Positions 23,898 through 33,735 of a stretch of DNA of 64,000 nucleotides are shown piece after piece (position 1 is the stretch's first letter; each line of letters starts with the position of its first letter). The position numbers and the translations under genes are program-made. The DNA is taken from contig NZ_LT607755.1 in NCBI RefSeq assembly GCF_900090275.1, positions 434,001 to 498,000 on the forward strand. The letters are read 5' to 3'. Under the pieces are notes generated by a model. That model did no database searches. It was given only the letters and a program-made list of their open reading frames with translations, and was not told where the DNA came from. Source of the DNA: Micromonospora zamorensis. Its GTDB lineage: Bacteria > Actinomycetota > Actinomycetes > Mycobacteriales > Micromonosporaceae.

Positions 23898-26800
23898 TCA
23901 GTTGGCGTGGGTCAGGCGTGTGGTGATGCGCAGACCGGTGAGGGTGTCGTTCAGCCACGGCACCCGCTCGCGGTGCAGCCCGGCGGTCATCTGGTCCGCC
24001 CAGGTCTCGTACCGTTGGGTGAGCGCGTTGGCACGCGACCGCGCGCTGGTGATCAGGCAGTCGCCGAGGGGGTCACCGGGCAGGTTGGACGAGTCGACAG
24101 CGGGCTCGCAGGGCAGCTTGAGGCTGACCTGGTCGCGCAGCGGGCGGCTGGTGTCGGGCGAACACGGTGCGGGCCCGCAGAGCGCGTAGTTCCCGCCCGC
24201 CTTCGCGTAGGCGTTGCCGATCTTGGCGTCCGTCGGCATGTTCACCGGAATCTGGTACTGGCCGAACAGGTTCGCGGACAACACGTCGTCCGAGTCGAGG
24301 GCGTTGGGCAGACCCAACCGGGTGTACGCCTGGAGCAGCCGCGCGGACGTGTTCATTTTCTTCAGCGCGGTGGGCACCGGCCCGTTGACCTGGGTGCTCA
24401 GCTCGCGTACGCGGTCGTAGAGGGACTTCTGTCGGGCTTGCAGGAAACCGCGCAGGGTCGGCGTGAGCGAGGTGTCCAGGGCCGTGTTGTTGATGGCCGT
24501 GGCGGCGCTCGCGAAGGCGTAACGGCCGGAGGGCCACTTCTGGGTCAGGGCCTGCTCGGGGGTGGTCTCGTTGTTGCAGCTGAAGAACTCGCAGTAGACG
24601 TGGTAGACCTGCTCGCCGGGCCAGGTGTAGTCGGCGGTCCGTGAGTTCTGCCAGGCCGTGGACGAGTTCAGCCGGAACCGGCTGTGGATCTGCAACCGCA
24701 GCTTGCCGTAGGAGCGGATCACGCCTCCGTTGTCCGTCGTCCGGGTGTGGACCCAGCTCGGCGTGTAGCAGTAGCCGACCTCGGGCAACTCCCGTACGCC
24801 CGCCGGCGGCTCGCCGAGGCGCGGCGTGTACGCGTACTGGAGCGTTTGCACCATGTTCGACATCAGGTGGTAGCGGACGTTGCTGGGTCGGTCGATCTGC
24901 CGGGAGCCGTCGCACGCCGGCACCGTCGCCTCGTCGACCTTCGTTGGTGCCGGGGCGAGCGGCTTGTCCGTGTCCCAGAACAGGTCGTAGTTCTTGAGCA
25001 CCTTGACCTGCACGCCATTGGCGTCGGGCTCCCAGCGGGCCTGGATCTCGTTGGTCCGGAAGGCGGCCAGCGCGGTCGACAGCTCGTTGGTGGCGGCGAC
25101 GTACTCGTCGATCAGGCCCCTGATCAGGCTGTTGGCGTTGCCGTCGACCGGCCGACCGAAGCTGGCCGCGAGGTCCGCGATGCGGGTGCCCTCCGCCTCG
25201 ATCTGCGCCGCGCGGCTGGTGCTGACCTGGGCGGCGTACGTCGGGTTCTGCAGCATCAACATGGAGTACGCCTGCGCGCCGAGGTTCCACACCGTCGGGT
25301 TGCCGACCGGCGTCGCCGGTTCGACCATCGACGGGTCACGCCCGCTGGCCACCCGAGCCAGGTAGTTGATCGACCGGGCCTCGCCGAAGCTGTTGAGCAC
25401 GGTGGTCGGGTCGAGCGCCGGGTTGTCGGCGTCGGTCCTGGGCACCACGAAGGCGCTGCCGCTGGCCAACTGCGTGGCGGTCAGGTGGAACTCGTTCTCC
25501 GGGCCGACGAACTCGCCGTACGTGGGGATCGGTTGGCCGAAGTTCTCCAGGTAGCCGATGTACTGGTTGATGTCGGCGCGGGCGTCGTGCAGGGTGGCGT
25601 CGCCGATCGCGGCCAGGACCGTTGCGGCGATGTCCTCCAGGCGGAGGCCGAGCTGGGCGACCTGCTGCTGCACGAGGGTGATCTGCGCGGTGTTGCCGGC
25701 GATCGCCGCGTTCAGTTTGTCGAACTGGGCCATCATGTTCGCGTACACCGTGTTGATCTGGGCCTCGACCCGCGCGAAGCTGGCGCGCATCTCGTCGCCG
25801 AGGGCCCGCACCTCGTCGCGCAGTGCCTTGACCTGGGCGAGGATCTGCGCATCCAGCGACGGTCCGCTGCTGCCGAAGAGCCCGACGATCGACATCACGG
25901 CACCGAAGACGTTGCCGGTCATCGCCAACGTCGCGGTGCTGAAGATCGACCCCGCCAGCCCGCGGCCCGCGATCGCCGCCGCGTACTTGGAGATGGCGCT
26001 GATCGTGGTGAAGACCGCCTCGCCGATCACCTTGGACTTCTTGCCGGCGTCGGGGTCGGCGAACCCGATGATGGTCGACACCATACCCACCCCGGCCTTG
26101 ACGTCGGAGATCGTCTGCTGCCGCGCCTTGTCCCGGTCCTCGGCGGCCTTCCTGGCCGCCGCGGTGCACTCGGCGCTCGGCGGCCCCTCCGGCGGACACT
26201 TGCGGTTGTTCTCGCCGATCTCAAGACGGATCTCCAAGCTCAGCCCGAGCAGCTGCGCGTGCAGCGAGGCGAGCTGCTGCTTGGCCGCCGCGACGTACGC
26301 CACCGGGTCGTCCCGCAGCGCCAGGATCGCGTCGAGGTCCACGTGCGAAAGCCCGGGATCCTGCGTGAGCTCCTCGTAGGTGCTGGTCACGTCCACCCCG
26401 ACCGGTGCACCGAGCACTGTGTTCCAGGCGGTGGCGACCGGAGCACTGCCTGCCCCCGCCTGTCGGACCGCGGACCAGACGGCGGCGAGGCCGTCGTCAC
26501 GACCGCGCAGCCACTGGGCGGTACGCAGGGCGCCGGAGGCGAGTTCCTCGCGGGTGTCCCACGGTTCGACGGTCTTTCCGATCACGGCCCCGACCAGCCC
26601 GGTGATCTCCGGCGAGGTCCGGGTGTCGCCGCCGGGCGCGCCGAGCAGGATGTCGACGGACCTGAGCAGCAGGTCCTGCTCGGGCACCAACACGTCGTAC
26701 GCGGTCAGCGAGCTGTCGAGCAGCTGCTTGCGCGCCGTGAGTTGGGTCTGTGCCTGCCCGGCCGTGGCGTTCGGGTGCAGCCGGTGCCACTGGACGAACT

Positions 26801-27017
26801 CGGCCGACAGCACGACGGCCCTGATCCGATCGGCGCCCCGGAAGTGGATCTCAGCGACCTGACCGAAGGCGCGATCGGTGAGCGCCGCCTGAGGGATGGG
26901 GACGGGGACGGGATCGGCCGACGCGGGTTCGCCGAACAGCACACCTGCCGCGGTGACTGCGATCATCGCCACCACCGCAGTCCCGCGCCTCGTACGCGTG
27001 GAACGTTTGATTGTCAT
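23898..27017 (-). CDS. Large secreted helical protein with hydrophobic core segment and coiled coil; function unknown
   Basis: 1039 residues with a signal peptide (about 1-35, ASA/DP). The N-terminal 230 residues are helical. A charged segment holding a Cys pair (about 273-285) leads to a long hydrophobic stretch (about 325-385: VIGEAVFTTISAISKYAAAI, GLAGSIFSTATLAMTG, VFGAVMSIVGLFG) and then a strong amphipathic coiled coil (about 390-470). The C-terminal half (about 490-1039) is mixed alpha/beta with several Cys. The hydrophobic hairpin followed by a long helix recalls alpha-pore-forming toxins, but no family is recognised. It has its own terminator and a 305-base divergent region upstream. 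Confidence 0.75.
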   Translation of the reverse strand: MTIKRSTRTRRGTAVVAMIAVTAAGVLFGEPASADPVPVPIPQAALTDRAFGQVAEIHFRGADRIRAVVLSAEFVQWHRLHPNATAGQAQTQLTARKQLLDSSLTAYDVLVPEQDLLLRSVDILLGAPGGDTRTSPEITGLVGAVIGKTVEPWDTREELASGALRTAQWLRGRDDGLAAVWSAVRQAGAGSAPVATAWNTVLGAPVGVDVTSTYEELTQDPGLSHVDLDAILALRDDPVAYVAAAKQQLASLHAQLLGLSLEIRLEIGENNRKCPPEGPPSAECTAAARKAAEDRDKARQQTISDVKAGVGMVSTIIGFADPDAGKKSKVIGEAVFTTISAISKYAAAIAGRGLAGSIFSTATLAMTGNVFGAVMSIVGLFGSSGPSLDAQILAQVKALRDEVRALGDEMRASFARVEAQINTVYANMMAQFDKLNAAIAGNTAQITLVQQQVAQLGLRLEDIAATVLAAIGDATLHDARADINQYIGYLENFGQPIPTYGEFVGPENEFHLTATQLASGSAFVVPRTDADNPALDPTTVLNSFGEARSINYLARVASGRDPSMVEPATPVGNPTVWNLGAQAYSMLMLQNPTYAAQVSTSRAAQIEAEGTRIADLAASFGRPVDGNANSLIRGLIDEYVAATNELSTALAAFRTNEIQARWEPDANGVQVKVLKNYDLFWDTDKPLAPAPTKVDEATVPACDGSRQIDRPSNVRYHLMSNMVQTLQYAYTPRLGEPPAGVRELPEVGYCYTPSWVHTRTTDNGGVIRSYGKLRLQIHSRFRLNSSTAWQNSRTADYTWPGEQVYHVYCEFFSCNNETTPEQALTQKWPSGRYAFASAATAINNTALDTSLTPTLRGFLQARQKSLYDRVRELSTQVNGPVPTALKKMNTSARLLQAYTRLGLPNALDSDDVLSANLFGQYQIPVNMPTDAKIGNAYAKAGGNYALCGPAPCSPDTSRPLRDQVSLKLPCEPAVDSSNLPGDPLGDCLITSARSRANALTQRYETWADQMTAGLHRERVPWLNDTLTGLRITTRLTHAN

Positions 27018-27322
27018 GTCGCGAACGTATTGAGCAGCCGGAAAGGGCCCTGAAACCGCGCTGACGCGTGCGGGTCAGCCGCCGATCTCAGGCCACTCGT
27101 CGGCCAACCGACGTTGAACCTCCCGCCGGGCCGACCTTGCCCCGCCAATAGGCGCGCATCTATGGTTGCGGGGATCACCACAATCCTGGCCGTGATGACG
27201 CGGCCACATCGTCGAAGCGCTTCGACGACCCGTCGTTCAGGCCCGTCAGCCGGGTGTCGAGCCTGGTCACGTCGGTCTCGGCGCCCCGCTGGGCGTCTGC
27301 CGAACGACACGAGGAGATCCAC
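27018..27322. other. 305-base divergent intergenic region
   Basis: Separates the secreted helical protein (minus) from GH3 (plus). It holds the LacI-type palindrome at 27209-27228 and a GAGGAG ribosome binding site at 27311-27316. No other gene-like frame with convincing codon bias is seen. Confidence 0.6.
27209..27228. promoter_or_regulatory. Perfect 20-bp palindrome, LacI-family operator candidate
   Basis: TCGTCGAAGCGCTTCGACGA is fully palindromic with the central GAAGCGCTTC typical of LacI/GalR operators of actinomycete sugar genes. It lies 95 bases before the GH3 start. No LacI gene occurs in the window, so the regulator would act in trans. Confidence 0.65.
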
Positions 27323-30307
27323 ATGCGCAACCGGCGCCTTCGGCGCGGTTTCACCGTGCTCGCGCTCACCCTTCTGGCCCTGCCGGCGGTCCCCGGCACC
27401 GCACTCGCCGAACCCACCTACCCGTTCCGGGACCCGCATCTGCCCGTGAGCGCCCGGGTCGACGACCTGCTCGGGCGGCTCACGCAGGACGAGAAGATCT
27501 CGATGCTGCACCAGTACCAGCCAGCCATCCCCCGGCTGGGAATCGGCCTGTTCAAGACCGGCACCGAGGCCCTGCACGGCGTCGCCTGGTCGACCGACAT
27601 CGACAACAACGGCGCGGTCGTCAAGGCTCGCGGCACCGTCTTCCCGCAACCGGTGGGCATGGCGAGCACCTGGAACACCGACCTGATCCGGCAGGTCGGC
27701 TCCGCCGTCGGCGACGAGGCGCGCGGCTACCACGCGCAGAACCCCCGGGTCTGGGGTCTCAACCTCTGGGCACCGGTGGTCAACCTGCTGCGCGACCCCC
27801 GGTGGGGCCGCAACGAGGAGGGCTACTCCGAGGACCCGACGCTCACCGCGGCCATCTCCACCGCGTACGGCTCGGGGATGACCGGCGGGGACCCGGACCA
27901 CCTGAAGAGCGCGCCGACCCTCAAGCACTACCTGGCCTACAACAACGAGGTCCGGCGTGACGTGACCTCGTCGAACGTGCCACCACGGGTGCTCAACGAG
28001 TACGACCGCGCCGCCTTCAAACCGGCCATCGCCGCCGACGCGGCGACCGGGGTGATGGCGTCGTACAACCTGGTCAACGGTCGTCCGGCCACAGTGGATC
28101 CGGACCTGGCCACCGAGGTCCGCGGTTGGACCGATCAGCCGCTGCTCAACGTCACTGACGCCTGGGCGCCGAACAACCTCATCGGCTCCCAGGGCTACTA
28201 CGCCACCCTCCCCGAGGGCAACGCCGCGATCGTCAAGGCCGGCCTGAACAGCTTCATCACCGACGACACCAACGCGCAGCCGACCGTCACCGCCATCAAG
28301 CAGGCGCTGGCCACCGGTCTGCTCACCGAGGGGGACATCGACGCCCGGATCCGGGAGACCCTGAACGTGCGGCTCCGGCTGGGTGAGTTCGACCCGGGCG
28401 GGGGCCGGTTCGGGGGTATCACCCCGGACGTCATCAACAGCCCCGAACACCAACGACTCGCCCGCCAGGCCGCCGGTGAGGCAATGGTGCTGCTGAAGAA
28501 CGCGCGCCAGGCGCTTCCACTGGACCCCGCCCGGACCCGCAAGGTGGCAGTGCTCGGGCCGCTGGCCGACACCCTCTACTCCGATTGGTACGGCGGCGAT
28601 CTGCCGTACGAGGTGACTGCGCTCGACGGCATCCGCGAGCGGCTGGGCGATTCCGCCAGTGTCAGCGGGCTCGACGGGGCGGACCGGATCGCCCTGAAGG
28701 ACCCGGCGACCGGCCGGTACGTCACGGCCACCGGCACCACCGACGCCGACCCGGTCGCCGCCACCGGTGCCAGCGCCGAACTCGCCGCCCAGTTCGACGT
28801 GGTGGACTGGGGCCAGGACGTGGTGACCCTGCGCAACGCCGCCAACGGCCGCTACCTCGGCTACAACTGGGGGCCGTTCGTCACCCGCGACGAGCAGCCG
28901 AACGGCTGGTACGTCCAGCAGCAGTTCAAGCTGGAGCCGCAGGCCGACGGCACGGTGGCGCTGCGCTACGTCGGCTACGAGACGAAGGAGAGCTGGTTCG
29001 GCCCCGACCGGTACGTGACGGTCGGTGCAGACGGTGCCCTCACTCTCGGCGCGTCGACAGCGGCCGACGCGACCCATTTCAGTCGTGAGGTGGTCAGCAG
29101 CGGGATCGACCGTGCCGTCGCGGCCGCGACGGCGGCCGACACCGCCGTGCTGGTGGTCGGCAGCAACCCGTTCATCAACGGCCGCGAGGCACACGACCGT
29201 ACCTCCACGGCCCTGAGCGCCGGCCAGTCGGCGCTGGTCAAGGCCGTGGCCGCAGCCAACCCGCGTACCGTTGTGGTGCTCCAGAGCAGCTACCCCGTCA
29301 CCATCGCCTCCGAGCAGGAGCGCGTGCCTGCCGTGGTCTGGACCACCCACGCGGGCGCCGAGACCGGGCACGCCGTCGCCGACGTCCTCTTCGGTGACCG
29401 CAACCCGTCCGGCCGGCTCACCCAGACCTGGTACCGCTCGGACTCACAACTGCCACCGGACCTGCTGGAGTACGACATCATCTCGTCCGGCCAGACCTAC
29501 CTGTACAACCGCGCGAAGCCGCTCTACCCGTTCGGCCACGGGCTGTCGTACACCCGTTTCCGGTACGGCCAGCTGCGTACCGGTGCCCACTCGGTCGCGG
29601 CCGACGGCACGATCGCGGTCAGCGTCGACGTGACCAACGCCGGCGCCCGGGCCGGTTCCGAGGTGGTCCAGCTCTACACCCATCAGCGCACCTCGCGGGA
29701 CAAGACCCCGATCCGCCAGCTCAAGGCGTTCCAGCGGGTGCAACTCGCGCCCGGGCAGACCCGGACCGTGACGCTCCGACTGCCCGCCGCCGACCTGGCG
29801 CACTGGGACGTCACCCGCAGCCGGTGGGTGGTCGAGTCGTCCACCTACGACGTGATGGTCGGGGCGTCCGCGCAGGACATCCGGGCCCGGACCGCGGTGC
29901 GGGTGCGCGGTGAGACGATCCCGGCCCGGGACCTGTCCCGGCCCACCCGGGCGGAGAACTTCGACCGGTATGCCGGGGTCCGGCTCGTCGACGAGACGAA
30001 GGTCCGGGGTACGGCCGTCGGGGCCACCGCCGCCGGTCAGTGGATCTCCTTCGACGGTTCGGCGTTGCGTCCCGGCGCGCGGACCTTCACAGCGAGTTTC
30101 GCCAGGGCCGGTGCGGGAGCGGGCGCCGTCGAGGTCCGGTTGGGATCGCCCACCGGCCGACTGCTCGGCACGGCCACCGTGCCCAGCACCGGCGACGACT
30201 ACCGGTACGTCAGCACCAGCACCGAGTTGGCCGGGGCCGCCGGCAAGCAGGACGTGTACCTGGTGTTCGACTCCGCGCTGCGCGTGGCGGACTTCTCCAT
30301 CAGGTGA
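27323..30307 (+). CDS. Secreted GH3 beta-glycosidase with beta-trefoil insertion and C-terminal CBM6-like domain
   Basis: 994 residues with a signal peptide (about 1-29, ALA/EP). The GH3 (alpha/beta)8 domain (about 30-350) contains GLNLWAPVVNLLRDPRWGRNEEGYSED (partial pattern) and the probable nucleophile Asp279 in NVTDAWAP. The second GH3 domain is interrupted at about 447-590 by a fascin/ricin-like trefoil (KDPATGRYVTAT, LRNAANGRYLGYNWG). A fibronectin-III-like domain (about 745-830) and a CBM6-like sandwich ending in VYLVFDS follow. Likely a beta-glucosidase or xylosidase acting on plant or fungal polysaccharide outside the cell. GAGGAG lies 6 bases before ATG 27323. Confidence 0.92.
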   Translation: MRNRRLRRGFTVLALTLLALPAVPGTALAEPTYPFRDPHLPVSARVDDLLGRLTQDEKISMLHQYQPAIPRLGIGLFKTGTEALHGVAWSTDIDNNGAVVKARGTVFPQPVGMASTWNTDLIRQVGSAVGDEARGYHAQNPRVWGLNLWAPVVNLLRDPRWGRNEEGYSEDPTLTAAISTAYGSGMTGGDPDHLKSAPTLKHYLAYNNEVRRDVTSSNVPPRVLNEYDRAAFKPAIAADAATGVMASYNLVNGRPATVDPDLATEVRGWTDQPLLNVTDAWAPNNLIGSQGYYATLPEGNAAIVKAGLNSFITDDTNAQPTVTAIKQALATGLLTEGDIDARIRETLNVRLRLGEFDPGGGRFGGITPDVINSPEHQRLARQAAGEAMVLLKNARQALPLDPARTRKVAVLGPLADTLYSDWYGGDLPYEVTALDGIRERLGDSASVSGLDGADRIALKDPATGRYVTATGTTDADPVAATGASAELAAQFDVVDWGQDVVTLRNAANGRYLGYNWGPFVTRDEQPNGWYVQQQFKLEPQADGTVALRYVGYETKESWFGPDRYVTVGADGALTLGASTAADATHFSREVVSSGIDRAVAAATAADTAVLVVGSNPFINGREAHDRTSTALSAGQSALVKAVAAANPRTVVVLQSSYPVTIASEQERVPAVVWTTHAGAETGHAVADVLFGDRNPSGRLTQTWYRSDSQLPPDLLEYDIISSGQTYLYNRAKPLYPFGHGLSYTRFRYGQLRTGAHSVAADGTIAVSVDVTNAGARAGSEVVQLYTHQRTSRDKTPIRQLKAFQRVQLAPGQTRTVTLRLPAADLAHWDVTRSRWVVESSTYDVMVGASAQDIRARTAVRVRGETIPARDLSRPTRAENFDRYAGVRLVDETKVRGTAVGATAAGQWISFDGSALRPGARTFTASFARAGAGAGAVEVRLGSPTGRLLGTATVPSTGDDYRYVSTSTELAGAAGKQDVYLVFDSALRVADFSIR

Positions 30308-30314
30308 CCGGCGA

Positions 30315-30347
30315 CCGGGGTCGGGTCGATCATCGACCCGACCCCGG
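30315..30347 (+). terminator. Hairpin terminator after GH3
   Basis: Perfect 14-bp stem (30315-30328 with 30334-30347), loop ATCAT, 8 bases after the stop. Confidence 0.78.
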
Positions 30348-30554
30348 GCCGTTGCCCCGAGCCCGGGACCGACGTCCCTGGCGCTCAGCGGGCTCGCCAC
30401 CGCGAGGACGCCGACGTTGAACCCCGGTAGGCGACGACCAGGGCCCTGTTGATCGGGGCCAGGGTGGGTGGATCGCCGGTCCGGCCCGGGGGTGAGCCGC
30501 TCAGAGTCCCATGACCGCCAGCGTGGGCGGGGGCGGGGCTCAGTATCTGCGGTG

Positions 30555-30632
30555 CCTATGGAGCTGATGCTGCAAACGAATCAGGCGAGAGGACCCGTGG
30601 CGGTGATGTCGTAGGCGATTCAGCTCCAAAGG
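30555..30632 (-). repeat. Palindromic interspersed repeat, copy A
   Basis: The ends CCTATGGAGCTGA (30555-30567) and TCAGCTCCAAAGG (30620-30632) pair over 12 of 13 bases. Read on the minus strand, the inner blocks GAATCG...CGACATC and GATTCGTTTGC...CATCAGCTCC align with copy B at 60272-60400 in the same order. About 78 bases long, non-coding, in an intergenic site. Confidence 0.65.
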
Positions 30633-30734
30633 AGCGCCACCCCACCTGCGCCCCCTGGCCGGCGGCCCCGGGGGCCCTGATCTACTCGCGACGGTTCAGC
30701 GGAAATTTCGGCATAGACGCCCTCCAATTGCCTG

Positions 30735-30763
30735 TTGCATTGGTCAGACGTGTGACCTACGCT
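30735..30763 (+). promoter_or_regulatory. Candidate sigma-70 promoter of the beta-helix gene
   Basis: TTGCAT (30735-30740), 17-base spacer, TACGCT (30758-30763). It would give a leader of about 140 bases before GTG 30909. Confidence 0.38.
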
Positions 30764-30908
30764 CCCAGTAAGAATTTCGGGGCGGTTAACAAAGAGTGCG
30801 GTCGGGGCGACGGAAGTCCCCGCCGGCCCTTAGTGGCGTCGCTGTTCCGTACTCGTCGCTCGATACGCACTTTGGGCACTACATCGACGGCCAGTGAGAG
30901 GAACAGAC

Positions 30909-33611
30909 GTGAAGTCAGCCATATCCACCGCTCGAATGTCAGTGTTGGCGGTGGCGGCGCTTGTCGCCGCCACGCTGCCGGCCGTGCTGACAAACCAGCT
31001 ACCGGCCTCCGCCGCAGTCCAGGCGACCTACTATGTCGCCCCGGACGGAAATGACACCAATCCGGGCACCATCCAATCGCCGTTCAAGAGTCTGGAACGC
31101 GCACGGGACGTCGTCCGTACGGTGAATGCGAACATGACCGGCGACATCAACGTGCATCTCCGCGGTGGCAGTTATCCGATCAGCAGCACTGTCGAATTTG
31201 GTGCCGGTGACTCCGGCACCAACGGCTACCGGGTCATCTACGGCGCCTACCCCAACGAGAAGCCGGTTCTCGACGGCGGTGTCCAGGTGACCGGGTGGAC
31301 CCAGCACAGCGGCAACATCTGGAAGGCCCCGCTCGACCGCTCCAACAAGCTGCGGGCGCTCTACGTCAACGACAAGCGCGCGTACATGGCGTCGAAGACG
31401 ATCAGCTCGGCGGGCTGTTACGGGACGTACAACATCACGGCCAACCAGGCCGCGTGGGCCTGGGAGTCGGGGTCGCAGTGCGACGGCGCCAAATACAGCC
31501 TGAACGACTTCCCGGCCATCGCCCGCAACCAGGACGACATCGAGATCGAGACGGGCACGACCTGGACCACGGCCATCGTGGGCGTCCGCCAGGTGACCAC
31601 GAGTTCCGACGGCGCGAACCGGGTCGCCCTCTTCCAGCAACCGGGCGCTGCCATCGCCCAGGGCGCGTTCAACGGCAACGCCCAGGTGGGCGGCACCCAC
31701 AAGCTCATGAACGCCTACGAGTTCCTGGACGCGCCCGGTGAGTTCTACTTCGACAAGGGCACCCGGACGGTCTATTACTACAAGGCCAGTGCCGACAACA
31801 TGTCGACCGCGACGGTCTACGCGCCGAACAACGTCACCAACCTGCTGCGGGTCGCCGGCACCTCGACCAGCAGCCACGCGCGCAACATCACGTTCTCCGG
31901 GCTGACGGTGCAGCACTCCGACTGGAACCTGTTCAACGTCGCCGGCGCGTCCTTCAAGCAGGCGCAGCAGGGCAACCTCGGTGCCCAGGTGTACGCGAAG
32001 GGCAACTTCCACGTCTACCACTACCGGAACGTGGATGTGACGCCCGGCATCATCCAGATCCAGAACGCGGACGGGATCCTCCTGCAACGCAATCGGATCC
32101 AGCACACCGGCGCCGACGGGATCAACATGATCAACGACGTGCAGGGCACGCAGTTGATCGGCAACCACACCAACGACATCGCCGGGTCCGCCATCACCGT
32201 GGGCCATCCGCAGCACGTCTACATCGGAGACGGCACCTCGACCAACCGCGAGAAGTTCTCCGCACAGGTCGAGGGGCTGCCGAAGAACATCGACATCAAG
32301 AACAACTATCTGTACGACAGTGCCGTGCTGTTCAACGGGCACAGCCCCATCTCGGCGTATCTCGCCGACACCCTGACCATCCAGCGCAACCGGATCGAGA
32401 AGACCCCGTGGTCCGGCATCACGCTCGGCTGGGGCTGGTGGAACTTCGACGGATCGTCGGGCTCGATCGTGCCGAACCGACCGACCACGACGGCGAGAAA
32501 CAACACCATCAGCTACAACCACATCATCGACACGGTGCAGCGGCTGAGTGACACCGCGCCGATCTACACGTTGGGCAGTCAGCCGGGGACCACCATCACC
32601 AACAACTATCTCCAGGGCGTCCCGTCGGGTCACAAGTATGGGCTGCACCCGGACGAGGGGTCGGCGTTCATCACGTTCCGCGACAACGTGCTGAGTATCG
32701 ACAAGAACGTCACCTGGATGATCAACTCAGACGACTTCGGGCGGAAGCACGATCTGAGCATCACGCAGATCTACGGCCCGATCAACAAGGTCTCGAACAA
32801 GAACCTGCCGAACAGCACGATCGGCGACATCCTCGTCTCCTCCGACTATGTCTGGCCGGCGGCGGCGTACGGCATCGCCACGAATTCCGGCCTTGAGGAC
32901 GCGTACCGGGACATCATCCCGGCGAGCACCTTCTCCGCACCGAACTACGTGCTGCCGGCCAGCACGTTCGTCACCAGTGCCACGGCGTCGATCCCGATCC
33001 GGAGCATCGGCGACGCCACCAGGTCGGTCTGGTTGGCCCCGTACGGCACGACCACCTTCACCGCCGGGGCGACCATGACCAGGGCAGCCGGCACCGCCAC
33101 GTCCATCGCCGTGCCGGCCACCCAGGGCGAGTACCGGCTCTACGTCGTCGACGCACAGGGCAACCGGTCGGCCGAGTCGACAGCGATCGTCCGGCAGCAG
33201 CAGGGCGGGGGCAGCGGTACGGGCAACGGACAGCTCGTGGGTGGCCAGTCCGGCCGCTGTGTCGAGGTGCCCAACGCCTCGACCACCAACGGCACCCAGA
33301 CGCAACTCTGGGACTGCTCCACCGGCACCAACCAACGCTGGACCCACACCTCCAGCAAGCAGCTGACCGTGTACGGCAACAAGTGCCTGGACGCCTCCGG
33401 GGCCGGCACGGCCAACGGCACGGCGGTCATCATCTGGGACTGCCACGGCGGGCTCAACCAGCAGTGGAACGTCAACACCAACGGCACCGTGACGAACGCC
33501 CAGTCCGGGCTCTGCCTCGACGCCTTCGGCGCCGCCACCGCCAACGGCACGAAGCTCATCCTCTGGTCCTGCAACGGCGGCGCGAACCAGCAGTGGACGC
33601 TGCGTAGCTGA
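30909..33611 (+). CDS. Secreted right-handed beta-helix protein with C-terminal ricin-type lectin (CBM13) domain
   Basis: 900 residues. Signal peptide about 1-37 (ASA/AV), then YYVAPDGNDTNPGTIQSPFKSLERA, the usual opening of secreted parallel beta-helix carbohydrate-active proteins. Helix coils are rich in Asn (NITFSGLTVQHSDWN, QNADGILLQRNRIQHTGADGI, NNTISYNHI). A small beta domain (about 690-765) is followed by a ricin B-type trefoil (about 772-900) with three QxW-like repeats (NQRW, NQQW, NQQW). The layout is like GH141 or polysaccharide-lyase-like enzymes, but I cannot assign the activity. GTG 30909 has GAGAGGAA 6 bases upstream; GTG 30894 is a poorer alternative. Confidence 0.85.
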   Translation: MKSAISTARMSVLAVAALVAATLPAVLTNQLPASAAVQATYYVAPDGNDTNPGTIQSPFKSLERARDVVRTVNANMTGDINVHLRGGSYPISSTVEFGAGDSGTNGYRVIYGAYPNEKPVLDGGVQVTGWTQHSGNIWKAPLDRSNKLRALYVNDKRAYMASKTISSAGCYGTYNITANQAAWAWESGSQCDGAKYSLNDFPAIARNQDDIEIETGTTWTTAIVGVRQVTTSSDGANRVALFQQPGAAIAQGAFNGNAQVGGTHKLMNAYEFLDAPGEFYFDKGTRTVYYYKASADNMSTATVYAPNNVTNLLRVAGTSTSSHARNITFSGLTVQHSDWNLFNVAGASFKQAQQGNLGAQVYAKGNFHVYHYRNVDVTPGIIQIQNADGILLQRNRIQHTGADGINMINDVQGTQLIGNHTNDIAGSAITVGHPQHVYIGDGTSTNREKFSAQVEGLPKNIDIKNNYLYDSAVLFNGHSPISAYLADTLTIQRNRIEKTPWSGITLGWGWWNFDGSSGSIVPNRPTTTARNNTISYNHIIDTVQRLSDTAPIYTLGSQPGTTITNNYLQGVPSGHKYGLHPDEGSAFITFRDNVLSIDKNVTWMINSDDFGRKHDLSITQIYGPINKVSNKNLPNSTIGDILVSSDYVWPAAAYGIATNSGLEDAYRDIIPASTFSAPNYVLPASTFVTSATASIPIRSIGDATRSVWLAPYGTTTFTAGATMTRAAGTATSIAVPATQGEYRLYVVDAQGNRSAESTAIVRQQQGGGSGTGNGQLVGGQSGRCVEVPNASTTNGTQTQLWDCSTGTNQRWTHTSSKQLTVYGNKCLDASGAGTANGTAVIIWDCHGGLNQQWNVNTNGTVTNAQSGLCLDAFGAATANGTKLILWSCNGGANQQWTLRS

Positions 33612-33620
33612 CCGACCGGA

Positions 33621-33654
33621 CCCGGGGCCAGGCCGACACGGGCCTGGCCCCGGG
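33621..33654 (+). terminator. Hairpin terminator after the beta-helix gene
   Basis: Perfect 14-bp stem (33621-33634 with 33641-33654), 6-base loop, 9 bases after the stop. Confidence 0.8.
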
Positions 33655-33735
33655 CTACTTGAACCTTCCTTGAAGCGGGAGCCTCTCTCCGGTGAGCGGA
33701 GGTGCTGCCGGACAACGAGTGGGTAATGGTGGGCG

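Larger units (their letters stand above)
30348..30908. other. 560-base intergenic region
   Basis: Contains the palindromic repeat copy at 30555-30632, a candidate promoter at 30735-30763 and a long leader to the beta-helix gene with GAGAGGAA as ribosome binding site. The stretch 30690-30800 is less GC-rich than its surroundings. No gene-like reading frame is seen. Confidence 0.6.
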
